From the NCBI GenBank assembly GCA_910577835.1, contig CAJTOU010000095.1, positions 1 through 6,399 on the forward strand: 6,399 bases of DNA. The letters run 5' to 3'. Shown here one piece after another: positions 1-6,054 of this stretch. A program made the position numbers and the translations under genes. Within the stretch, counting starts at the first letter, position 1, and each line of letters opens with the position of its first letter. Under the pieces are notes generated by a model. It was not told the origin of the DNA. It did not search any database and saw only the letters and a program-made list of their open reading frames with translations. Origin of the DNA: an uncultured Lachnospiraceae bacterium. GTDB taxonomy: Bacteria; Bacillota_A; Clostridia; Lachnospirales; Lachnospiraceae.

Positions 1-5
1 ATATA

Positions 6-14
6 AAAGGAGGA
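6..14 (+). promoter_or_regulatory. Ribosome binding site of the ArsC/Spx-like gene
   Basis: AAAGGAGGA lies four bases upstream of the ATG at 19. It is a near-perfect Shine-Dalgarno sequence and fixes that start. The promoter must lie before the window. Confidence 0.8.
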
Positions 15-18
15 AGAT

Positions 19-372
19 ATGTTATTTATTCAATATCCGAAATGTACTACATGTAAAAAAGCCGAAAAATGGCTGAAAGACCATGATATTTCTTATGAAA
101 GCCGCCATATAAAAGAAGAAAATCCGACTTATGAGGAATTAAAGAAATGGTATAAGAAAAGTGGAATGGATATTAAAAAATTTTTTAATACCAGTGGAAA
201 TCTGTATAAGGAAATGAAGTTAAAGGATAAACTACCGGAAATGAGTGAGGAAGAAAAATTAAAGCTTCTTGCTACGGATGGAATGTTAGTGAAAAGACCT
301 CTTATAGTGACAGAAGATAAAATTCTTACGGGATTTAAGGAAAGTGAATGGGAGGAAAAACTGAAATCTTAG
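19..372 (+). CDS. ArsC/Spx-family thioredoxin-fold protein
   Basis: This 117-residue cytoplasmic protein has the compact ArsC/Spx/YffB fold. The N-terminal strand leads into a CTTC redox motif (C9, C12), followed by a helical insertion at about residues 33-85. A KRPLIV segment (K92-V97) carries the conserved cis-proline, and the C-terminus is a short GFKESEW helix. The length matches the family, which runs about 115-130 residues. Known members are glutathione- or thioredoxin-linked arsenate reductases, or Spx-type RNA polymerase-binding regulators that sense disulfide stress through a CXXC pair. The CXXC and the FNTSG segment (56-60) fit the 'arsenate reductase-related' branch common in Clostridia. 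No ars operon genes are adjacent, so arsenate reduction should not be assumed. It precedes the two-component genes, but the gap contains their own candidate promoter, so it is probably transcribed separately. Confidence 0.88.
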   Translation: MLFIQYPKCTTCKKAEKWLKDHDISYESRHIKEENPTYEELKKWYKKSGMDIKKFFNTSGNLYKEMKLKDKLPEMSEEEKLKLLATDGMLVKRPLIVTEDKILTGFKESEWEEKLKS

Positions 373-374
373 AC

Positions 375-408
375 ATGTTTCACAGCAAAAAATGTATGTT
401 TTACAGCA
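375..408 (+). promoter_or_regulatory. Candidate LytTR-type operator: 13-bp direct repeat, 21-bp period
   Basis: ATGTTTCACAGCA (375-387) recurs as ATGTTTTACAGCA (396-408), 12 of 13 bases identical. The offset is exactly 21 bp, two helical turns. LytTR regulators typically bind two direct half-sites of about 9 bp separated by about 12 bp, the same spacing. The repeat lies just upstream of a -10 box at 439-444 and the LytTR regulator gene at 498. The half-site contains GTT but only partly fits the published LytTR consensus, so the regulator assignment is inferred from geometry and position. Confidence 0.55.
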
Positions 409-415
409 TTTGTTT

Positions 416-444
416 TTATAATCTGACCAGTCTTCCGATATAAT
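416..444 (+). promoter_or_regulatory. Candidate promoter of the two-component pair
   Basis: A perfect TATAAT -10 box is at 439-444. Seventeen bases upstream the -35 position (416-421) reads TTATAA, a poor match to TTGACA. A weak -35 with a good -10 suits an activator-dependent promoter, and the 21-bp-period repeat ends seven bases before the -35 position. Confidence 0.5.
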
Positions 445-497
445 AATCATAAAAATATGAAAATTAAAAATAGAAAAAATATATGGGAAGTGGAAAA

Positions 498-1208
498 ATG
501 CAGATTGTGATATGTGACGATGAAAAAAAAATTCAGGAATTATTGGCAGAAAAAGTACAGAAATTATATCCAACAGCAGAAGTGATTTTATTTGCTTCTG
601 GTCAGGAGCTGCTTTGGTCAGATAAGGACCCCGATATCCTGTTACTTGATATAGGTATGCCCGGAAAAAACGGAATGGAAACGGCAAAAGAATTTCGCAG
701 GAGACATAAAAAGACAATTCTTATCTTTGTAACAGCATTTGCGGAGTATGTCTTTCAGGCGTTTGACGTAGGGGCATTTCATTATCTTGTAAAACCTTTT
801 ACAGATGAAAAATTTCTGGAAGTACTGCAAAGTGCAGTGAAACAGTATGAAGGCAGAGATTATTTGCACGAAAAGGGAACCCCGCCTTTTATGATATTAT
901 CAGGCGGGGAACATATTATGATAAAGCCGGAGGAGATTATATACGCAGAGGTGTTTAACAGAAAAATTCTTCTTCATACAATCGATTCTGATATAGAATA
1001 TTACGGAAAAATGAAGGAGCTGGAAAAACAGGTGGGTGAAAACTTTTATCGTTCTCACAGGTCGTATCTTGTCAATTTTGCTTTTATCAGAAAATATGAT
1101 GTCAAAACGATTTATCTGGAAAAGGGACAGGCATTAATGTCAAAAAAGAGTTATCACGAGTTTGTAAAGTGTTATCACAGATATCATCAAAAAAGAGGAA
1201 AGCAGTAG
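498..1208 (+). CDS. LytTR-family (AgrA-like) response regulator
   Basis: This cytoplasmic DNA-binding regulator has 236 residues from the ATG at 498. Residues 1-118 form a receiver domain with acidic pocket D7-D8-E9, phospho-acceptor D51 in DILLLDIGMPGKNG, T79 and K99. Residues about 132-231 form a LytTR DNA-binding domain with the typical FYRSHRSYLVNFAFI core. An in-frame ATG at 483 would add five residues but has no Shine-Dalgarno sequence. The ATG at 498 has GGGAAG/GTGG purines upstream and gives the family-typical MQIVICDDE start, so I prefer it. It is followed with no gap (TAG then ATG) by the histidine kinase, its probable partner. The paired repeat upstream suggests autoregulation. Such regulators usually control peptide signalling, bacteriocin, adhesion or cell-envelope genes. 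The targets here are unknown. Confidence 0.9.
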   Translation: MQIVICDDEKKIQELLAEKVQKLYPTAEVILFASGQELLWSDKDPDILLLDIGMPGKNGMETAKEFRRRHKKTILIFVTAFAEYVFQAFDVGAFHYLVKPFTDEKFLEVLQSAVKQYEGRDYLHEKGTPPFMILSGGEHIMIKPEEIIYAEVFNRKILLHTIDSDIEYYGKMKELEKQVGENFYRSHRSYLVNFAFIRKYDVKTIYLEKGQALMSKKSYHEFVKCYHRYHQKRGKQ

Positions 1209-2579
1209 ATGGAAGAAATGAGAATATACTGGGAACTTTCTTCAAATATTTATTTTCTATTGAACAGATTTTTAATAGGGTATTGGCTGTGTCGTTTCGC
1301 CAGACCTTTTATGGAAAATAAAAGAGCTTCCGTTTATGCAGGTGCTGCTTACTTTGCGATAATGCAGATATTGTATATGGTGCCTTTTGAACTGAATAAT
1401 TTTACAGTATATGGAGCCGGAATGCTGCTTTCATTTCTGGTGATGTGCTGGAAAGACAGAAGAAATTACCGGCAGAAAATATTTATCTCAACAGCTTTTT
1501 TTTCACTGCGCTGGCTGTCGGCATATATGACAAATATTATATCTCAAAAGCTGTATATGCTGCTTCTCTATCATCCATATATGATACAGCGGCCTGTTTT
1601 ACAGTTTATCGCCTATAACAGTACAGAAATCCTCCATTTGTTTCTCTGGTCGGCAATTTTAAAAGTCAGCGTAAGCGCAATTATAAGAGCATATATTTAT
1701 AAGAGAGAAGAACTTACCATAAAGGAAATGCTTATACTTATCATGCCTTGTGTGGCGGAAATGCTTGAATATGGAATTTTATTATATTACCGGAATTTTA
1801 TACAAACAGAAGACAGTGAAAATCCGCTTATATATGATGCTCTGGCATTTTTGCATTATGGAATATCAATTTTTATCATTGTGATTACGACAGTGCTTTT
1901 TCAGAATATTAGGGCAAGACAGGAGGAAAAACTGCAAAATGAACTGCTTGTCATGCAGGTGGAAAACGTCAAAAAACATATTGAGCAGGTCGAAGAGTTA
2001 TACAGGAATATCCGCAGTTTACGGCATGATATGGCAAATCATGTTCTTACGCTGGAAAGGCTTTATACAGCGGAAAAAACAGAAGAAGCTATTGCTTACA
2101 GCAGAGATTTGCAGAAAACTCTTGCTCAAATAACAGGAGACATAAAAAGCGGTAATCCTGTTACAGATGTAATTTTACAGGAATGGAAGCACGAGGCAGA
2201 AAAAAAAGAGATTCTCTTTCAGTCAGAATTTTATTATCCCACAGATTCTAATATAAATGCTTTTGACATTAGTGTTATATTAAATAATGCTTTACAGAAT
2301 GCTGTGGAAAATACAAAAAATGATGGCACAGGCTATATTTCTGTTTTGTCATGGCGCAGAAAAAATGTTTATATGATAGAAATAAAAAACAGTTTTGCAC
2401 AAATGTTGCAATGGGATGAACGAAATGACTTTCCAATTACTTCAAAAGAAAAAAGTGACAGTCATGGATATGGACTGGGCAATATTCGTCGAATTGCGGA
2501 AAAATATACCGGAGATATGGATATTATACTAAAAGATAAAGAATTTTGCCTCAGTATTATGCTGATAATAGAAGAATAA
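1209..2579 (+). CDS. GHKL-family (AgrC-like) membrane sensor histidine kinase
   Basis: This 456-residue protein has an N-terminal half with six or seven hydrophobic segments, roughly at residues 14-33, 41-58, 64-81, 90-118, 139-159, 171-193 and 210-232. A charged helical linker follows. The phosphorylation site is H273 in SLRHDMANHVLTLERL, the atypical H-box of AgrC-like kinases. The ATP-binding GHKL domain shows an N-box at 353-368 (DISVILNNALQNAVEN), N394 in IEIKNSF, and a G-box at 419-425 (HGYGLGN). The length agrees with the AgrC/DUF-GHKL family at about 430-460. The start at 1209 directly abuts the regulator stop, with AGAGGAA in the upstream coding end as RBS. A second ATG at 1218 is possible. 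The pair is almost certainly one operon and cognate. No AgrB or AgrD-like gene is nearby, so the stimulus cannot be inferred. Confidence 0.9.
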   Translation: MEEMRIYWELSSNIYFLLNRFLIGYWLCRFARPFMENKRASVYAGAAYFAIMQILYMVPFELNNFTVYGAGMLLSFLVMCWKDRRNYRQKIFISTAFFSLRWLSAYMTNIISQKLYMLLLYHPYMIQRPVLQFIAYNSTEILHLFLWSAILKVSVSAIIRAYIYKREELTIKEMLILIMPCVAEMLEYGILLYYRNFIQTEDSENPLIYDALAFLHYGISIFIIVITTVLFQNIRARQEEKLQNELLVMQVENVKKHIEQVEELYRNIRSLRHDMANHVLTLERLYTAEKTEEAIAYSRDLQKTLAQITGDIKSGNPVTDVILQEWKHEAEKKEILFQSEFYYPTDSNINAFDISVILNNALQNAVENTKNDGTGYISVLSWRRKNVYMIEIKNSFAQMLQWDERNDFPITSKEKSDSHGYGLGNIRRIAEKYTGDMDIILKDKEFCLSIMLIIEE

Positions 2580-2614
2580 TTTTCAATAGATGTTACCTGT
2601 TTTCTTTGGTTATA

Positions 2615-2630
2615 TGTTATACTATATAAT
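2615..2630 (+). promoter_or_regulatory. Candidate promoter of the hemerythrin-receiver gene
   Basis: Two overlapping -10 candidates are present. TGT-TATACT (2615-2623) is an extended -10, and TATAAT (2625-2630) is a consensus -10. No good -35 is visible; TTCTTT at 2602-2607 has 17-bp spacing to the second box. Transcription would start near 2636-2640, making the gene its own unit, separate from the kinase. Confidence 0.5.
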
Positions 2631-2640
2631 AATAAAAATA

Positions 2641-2665
2641 TCCGCAGAGCATGTCTTATTGCGGA
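2641..2665 (+). other. Small hairpin in the 5' leader
   Basis: TCCGCA (2641-2646) and TGCGGA (2660-2665) are perfect reverse complements around a 13-nt loop. The stem would lie at the extreme 5' end of the predicted transcript and stops just before the Shine-Dalgarno sequence at 2668-2674. It could stabilise the mRNA or modulate translation. A 6-bp stem can arise by chance, so this is tentative. Confidence 0.3.
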
Positions 2666-2667
2666 AG

Positions 2668-2674
2668 AAGGAGG
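2668..2674 (+). promoter_or_regulatory. Ribosome binding site of the hemerythrin-receiver gene
   Basis: AAGGAGG lies seven bases before the ATG at 2682 and fixes that start. Confidence 0.8.
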
Positions 2675-2681
2675 ATTGTAA

Positions 2682-4037
2682 ATGGGGAAACAATTAGTAT
2701 GGCAAGAGCGATTTAATATTGGTGTAGATATTATTGACAGAGAGCACAGAAAGCTTTTCAGTATTCTAAACAGAATGCTGGCAGCAGGAGAAGATGAGGA
2801 AAAAAATATATGGACCTATCAGGAGGGGATTAAGTATTTTAAAGAACATGCGATGAAGCATTTTACAGAAGAAGAATCTTATATGGCTTCTATTAATTAT
2901 ATAGGATTTGAAACTCACAGACGCCTTCATGACAATTTCAGAAGAAAAACTCTGCGGGCACTTGAGAAGGAACTGAAGCAGACAAATTATTCCGAGGAAG
3001 CTGTCAGCCATTTTTTAAGCGTATGTGCAGGATGGCTGATTGGGCATACCCTGATAGAGGACCGTGCAATTACAGGACAGGGTGTCAGCAAATGGAAGGA
3101 CCTTCTGCCGGAAGAAGAACAGGCTGCCATGAGACAGACAATTATTCAGCTTTTACACGATTTGTTTCATCTGAATGCCAAGGTAATTAGTGAGTGTTAC
3201 GGCGGAGAAAGGTTTGGAAAGGGGATTTATTATCGTCTGGTTTATGGTACAAAACAGAAAGAACAGTGGGAGATATTTCTGGTTTTTGAAGAGAAGCTGA
3301 TTGTTAATACAATTGGCAGCATGCTTGCAATTGAATCAGAAACGATAAATGCTATGATGGTAAATGCTGCCAGATATACAGCGCGGCAGTTTATAGAGCG
3401 TATCAGAGAATGTTTTCCGTCTGCGGATTTATATGAAATGAAAGAAGAAAATTTGCTGACCTATGAGCAGTTTCAGAGGGCATTTGCAGGACAGCGTCCT
3501 CAGTTCAGCCTGTTGTTTGATACCGGAAAGGGATATTTTGTATATTCTGTGGTTGCGCCACATTTGATTGAAAGTGGACTGGGAACCGCTCTTAAGCATG
3601 AAAATGCAATGACGGAGGTTCGCAAATATCTGAATGAAAATAAAGAAATTGAGAAAAAAAAGCTGCTGATAGTAGATGATTCTGAGGTAATGTGTCAGGC
3701 TTTAAAGGAACTGTTTCACAAAGATTATGAGGTTTCTCTGGCAAAATCAGGGCTGTCTGCAATTGCTTCCATTACGCTTGACAGACCGGATTTGATTTTA
3801 CTGGATTATGAAATGCCAGTGTGCGACGGCAGTCAGATATTCGCGATGATTCGTTCAGAAAAGGACTTTGCAGATATTCCGGTTATTTTTCTGACAGGCA
3901 GAGTTGACAAGGAAAGTATTCAAAAGGTATTATCGTTAAAGCCGGAGGGATATCTGGTAAAAAGTCTGCCGCCCGCCGAGATAAAAAAAGAGATTAACAA
4001 ATATTTTGAACAGAAAACAGCCAGGAAGAAAGAGTGA
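2682..4037 (+). CDS. Bacteriohemerythrin - CheX-like domain - receiver fusion
   Basis: This soluble 451-residue protein has three parts. Residues about 5-135 are a hemerythrin domain. H22, H60, E64, H79, H83, H122 and D127 match the seven di-iron ligands in order and spacing, so O2 or NO/redox binding is expected. Residues about 150-310 resemble the CheX/CheC chemotaxis phosphatase fold: E220-T-I-N223 fits the ExxN active-site pattern, followed by NAARYTARQFIERI. This assignment is moderate only. Residues about 326-445 are a receiver domain with D332-D333, phospho-acceptor D375 (LILLDYEMP), T405 and K427. There is no DNA-binding or methyltransferase output, so signalling is probably through phosphate flow or protein contacts, for example an oxygen-tuned phosphate sink or CheY-P phosphatase. 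It has its own promoter and RBS. The neighbouring LytTR system may or may not be connected. Confidence 0.88.
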   Translation: MGKQLVWQERFNIGVDIIDREHRKLFSILNRMLAAGEDEEKNIWTYQEGIKYFKEHAMKHFTEEESYMASINYIGFETHRRLHDNFRRKTLRALEKELKQTNYSEEAVSHFLSVCAGWLIGHTLIEDRAITGQGVSKWKDLLPEEEQAAMRQTIIQLLHDLFHLNAKVISECYGGERFGKGIYYRLVYGTKQKEQWEIFLVFEEKLIVNTIGSMLAIESETINAMMVNAARYTARQFIERIRECFPSADLYEMKEENLLTYEQFQRAFAGQRPQFSLLFDTGKGYFVYSVVAPHLIESGLGTALKHENAMTEVRKYLNENKEIEKKKLLIVDDSEVMCQALKELFHKDYEVSLAKSGLSAIASITLDRPDLILLDYEMPVCDGSQIFAMIRSEKDFADIPVIFLTGRVDKESIQKVLSLKPEGYLVKSLPPAEIKKEINKYFEQKTARKKE

Positions 4038-4138
4038 ATATATGGAGTTGAAGACACAGAAAGGCTTTGTAAAAAATTATTTGATTGGTAAAAGAGATTC
4101 TTAATAACATGGTGAAATCTTCTGCATAGTATATTATC

Positions 4139-4144
4139 AGGAGG
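4139..4144 (+). promoter_or_regulatory. Ribosome binding site of the short-chain dehydrogenase
   Basis: AGGAGG lies nine bases before the ATG at 4154. The 116-bp gap upstream (4038-4153) shows no convincing promoter: TATATT at 4130-4135 lacks a -35. It also shows no terminator, so read-through from the hemerythrin gene is possible. Confidence 0.75.
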
Positions 4145-4153
4145 ATTTAGGAT

Positions 4154-5053
4154 ATGAATCAAAACGAAAATCACAGTCAGGTCACAAGATGTAAACCATT
4201 TCCAACTTCGTTTCCGCCACAGCATCAGAACAGACAGCCGGGACTCGAATATATTATGACTCCACTGCCAATGTCTGAATGCTGCAAATCATATCGAAGG
4301 CTTGAGAATAAAGCTGCGTTGATTACAGGAGGAGACAGCGGAATAGGAAGGGCGGTTGCCTATGATTTTGTAAAGGAAGGTGCCTGTGTATCAATTGTAT
4401 ACTATGATGAGGAATATGATGCCAAAGATACTGCAAAAAGAATCAAAGAATTAGGCGGAAAATGTGTACTGCTAAAGGGTGATTTGAAAAATCCTGATTT
4501 TGCGAAAATGTGTGTGGAAAAAACAGTGAGCTGCTTTGGAAAGCTGGATATTCTTGTCAATAATCATGCAGTTCAGTATATACAGAGGAGTATTCTTGAT
4601 ATTTCGCATGAACAGCTTGAATTTACTTTCAGAAATAATGTGTTTTCTTTCTTTTATTTAATTCAATACGCGTTGCCGTATTTGAAAAAAGGGGCTTCTA
4701 TTATCAATACAACTTCTGTTACCGCATATCAAGGCAATAAAGACTTGATAGATTACAGCTCTACAAAGGGAGCGATTGTTGCTCTGACAAGGTCTCTTTC
4801 ACTGTCTCTTGCGGATAAAGGAATCAGAGTAAACGCCGTGGCGCCCGGACCAATATGGACACCGCTTATTCCGGCATCTTATTCAGCGGAGGAGGTAAAG
4901 ACGTTTGGAAACAAGACATCGGAGGTTCCGATGAAACGGGCGGGACAGCCATGTGAAGTTTCGCCATGTTTTGTATTTCTTGCTTCAGAAGATGCAAGTT
5001 ATATGACAGGTCAGGTGCTTCATCCGAATGGGGGCACAATTGTTGGTTCGTAA
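4154..5053 (+). CDS. SDR-family NAD(P)-dependent oxidoreductase (YdaD/YghA type)
   Basis: This 299-residue cytoplasmic classical short-chain dehydrogenase carries the N-terminal extension of about 50 residues seen in the B. subtilis YdaD/YhxC and E. coli YghA group (QPGLEYIMTPLP at 28-39). The Rossmann glycine motif is TGGDSGIG (58-65). The NNHA motif is at 136-139, where most relatives have NNAA or NNAG. The catalytic tetrad is complete: N162, S188 in INTTSV, Y201 and K205 in YSSTK. The PGP motif (231-233) and C-terminal TGQVLHPNGG complete the fold. Related proteins are general-stress or aldehyde/alcohol reductases of uncertain substrate. The substrate cannot be read from sequence. The gene is intact, has a strong RBS and ends before a terminator at 5134-5178. 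It may be cotranscribed with the hemerythrin gene 116 bp upstream. Confidence 0.9.
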   Translation: MNQNENHSQVTRCKPFPTSFPPQHQNRQPGLEYIMTPLPMSECCKSYRRLENKAALITGGDSGIGRAVAYDFVKEGACVSIVYYDEEYDAKDTAKRIKELGGKCVLLKGDLKNPDFAKMCVEKTVSCFGKLDILVNNHAVQYIQRSILDISHEQLEFTFRNNVFSFFYLIQYALPYLKKGASIINTTSVTAYQGNKDLIDYSSTKGAIVALTRSLSLSLADKGIRVNAVAPGPIWTPLIPASYSAEEVKTFGNKTSEVPMKRAGQPCEVSPCFVFLASEDASYMTGQVLHPNGGTIVGS

Positions 5054-5133
5054 TAAGATATCATATTTTTATAAATAGATATAAAGTCTGGTGAATAGAT
5101 TGAATTTCTAAATTTCAGATTTTAGTTTTATAT

Positions 5134-5178
5134 GCAGAACTGTTGTCAGTGAAAAGGCACAGTTCTGCGTTTTATTTA
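5134..5178 (+). terminator. Rho-independent terminator after the dehydrogenase
   Basis: GCAGAACTGT (5134-5143) pairs perfectly with ACAGTTCTGC (5159-5168), a 10-bp stem around a 15-nt loop, followed by GTTTTATTTAT. It lies 81 bp after the stop codon. The other strand lacks a T tract after the stem, so it is one-directional. Confidence 0.8.
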
Positions 5179-5231
5179 TCTATTTTGCCACAAAAAATTT
5201 ATTTCTTCATAAATTTCAATAGTAAAAAGTT

Positions 5232-5260
5232 TTGTTCTTTGCAGGTTTTAATGATATAAT
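5232..5260 (+). promoter_or_regulatory. Sigma-A-type promoter
   Basis: TTGTTC (5232-5237), a 17-bp spacer and a consensus TATAAT (5255-5260). A second TATAAT is at 5267-5272. This is the best promoter in the window and points at the broken gene starting at 5332. The rest of the gap from 5054 to 5331 holds only the terminator and A/T-rich DNA. Confidence 0.65.
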
Positions 5261-5317
5261 AAAAAGTATAATATAACAAGACAATAAATTGGAGAAAAGA
5301 TTAAAAATAAAAAACAC

Positions 5318-5323
5318 AGGGAG
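5318..5323 (+). promoter_or_regulatory. Ribosome binding site of the broken small gene
   Basis: AGGGAG lies eight bases before the ATG at 5332. It supports that start rather than the out-of-frame ATG at 5348. Confidence 0.6.
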
Positions 5324-5331
5324 AAGAATCT

Positions 5332-5522
5332 ATGCTGTCAAAGTCAATTGATTTTTTGCTGGAATATGCGGGGACAAAAGCTTCATGAGACTCCACTTCA
5401 GGATGGAGAGGCAGCAGCAAGACTTCTGTCCTATTATTCCATTCCAAAAACGCATCCATTTGTATCTGGATATGTCCAGGCAATGCGGGATGAAGAAATC
5501 CTGCGAAAAGAATTTTGGGCTG
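5332..5522 (+). pseudogene. Frameshifted and truncated gene fragment, function unknown
   Basis: A well-placed RBS and promoter lead to ATG at 5332, but this frame stops after 18 codons (TGA 5386-5388). Removing one A from the AAAA run at 5376-5379 joins it to the next frame. The result is a continuous peptide of about 65 residues: MLSKSIDFLLEYAGTK, then LHETPLQDGEAAARLLSYY, ending near KEFWAG. The second part looks like genuine coding sequence and has no good start of its own. The reading ends where the TnpB remnant begins, in another frame, at about 5515-5523, so the C-terminal part is presumably lost. I do not recognise the family. The alternative is a real 60-residue ORF from the ATG at 5348, but that start has no suitable RBS. 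Confidence 0.5.
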
Positions 5523-5819
5523 GGAATTGATTTAGTCATCAAAAATTTTGCAGTTTTAAGTAATGGCATGGTTTTTAAAACCAGAAACAAAACAGATAAA
5601 ATCAGAAAATTAGAAAAAAAGTTAAAAATAGAACAGCGCTGCCTTTCAAGGAAATACGAAGGCTTAAAAAAGCGCATAAGTAAAGAAAGGAGAAGCTACT
5701 CGACAGAATATCCAGAAACAGTTATTAAAGGTACAGAAACTTTATCAGAGAATTGAAACTGTTCGTACTGATTATGTGAACCAGTGTGTAAATAAGATAG
5801 TGAAAACCAAACCCTCTTA

Positions 5820-5877
5820 TGGCAGCCCTAAAAGGGCTGTGTCGCAAAGCGACATGGCAACGAAGTTGCCACCCTGT
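5820..5877 (+). repeat. Triple-hairpin element, copy A (inside tnpB)
   Basis: This 58-bp insertion is flanked by TA (5818-5819 and 5878-5879). After TGG come three abutting hairpins: CAGCCCT-AAA-AGGGCTG (5823-5839), TGTCGC-AAA-GCGACA (5840-5854) and TGGCAAC-GAA-GTTGCCA (5855-5871). CCCTGT follows. GG at 5821-5822 can pair with CC at 5872-5873 to close the three hairpins into a cloverleaf. Removing 60 bp (element plus one TA) rejoins Ser-Tyr-Ile-Thr of TnpB. The insertion keeps the frame open, adding 20 codons without a stop. Confidence 0.85.
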
Positions 5878-5997
5878 TATATCACAATTGAAGATTTAAA
5901 CATATCAGGAATGATGAAGAACAGGCATCTGTCAAAAGCAGTTTCGTCACAGAAATTTTATGAATTCAGGACAAAGCTGGAGTATAAATGCAAAATA

Positions 5998-6054
5998 TGG
6001 CAGCCCCAAAGGGGCTGTGTCGCAAAGCGACATGACAGCGAAGCTGTCACCCTA
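5998..6054 (+). repeat. Triple-hairpin element, copy B (inside tnpB)
   Basis: This 57-bp insertion has the same orientation as copy A and is flanked by TA (5996-5997 and 6055-6056). The hairpins are CAGCCCC-AAA-GGGGCTG (6001-6017), TGTCGC-AAA-GCGACA (6018-6032) and TGACAGC-GAA-GCTGTCA (6033-6049), followed by CCCTA. It shifts the TnpB frame, and the insertion frame soon reaches a stop (6055-6057). Removing 59 bp (element plus one TA) restores K-C-K-I-N-G-I-E-L in frame. Flanking ATA and TAT can extend the closing stem. Confidence 0.85.

Noticed and set aside
375..443. Small ORF of 22 codons (MFHSKKC...) across the 21-bp repeats, which could be a peptide signal gene.
   Set aside because: No Shine-Dalgarno sequence at suitable spacing, and the ORF overlaps the predicted -10 box. 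The seven-codon periodicity follows from the DNA repeat.
286..869. Minus-strand ORFs opposite the start of the regulator gene.
   Set aside because: They overlap a well-supported coding region with receiver motifs, have no RBS or family features, and are antisense shadows.
1150..1178. GTTATCAC repeated at a 21-bp period inside the end of the regulator gene, resembling a second paired operator.
   Set aside because: It encodes a repeated Tyr-His pattern in the C-terminal tail, is only 8 bp long and has no promoter beside it. Chance is a sufficient explanation.
4042..4104. Possible 20-residue ORF between the hemerythrin gene and the dehydrogenase.
   Set aside because: Weak RBS, no recognisable features, and a length expected by chance in A/T-rich DNA.
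5823..5871. Tandem intrinsic terminators or a tRNA, suggested by the hairpin cluster and cloverleaf shape.
   Set aside because: No U tract follows the stems. The arms have 3-nt loops without an anticodon arm, T-loop motif or CCA-type acceptor, and the element interrupts a coding frame.
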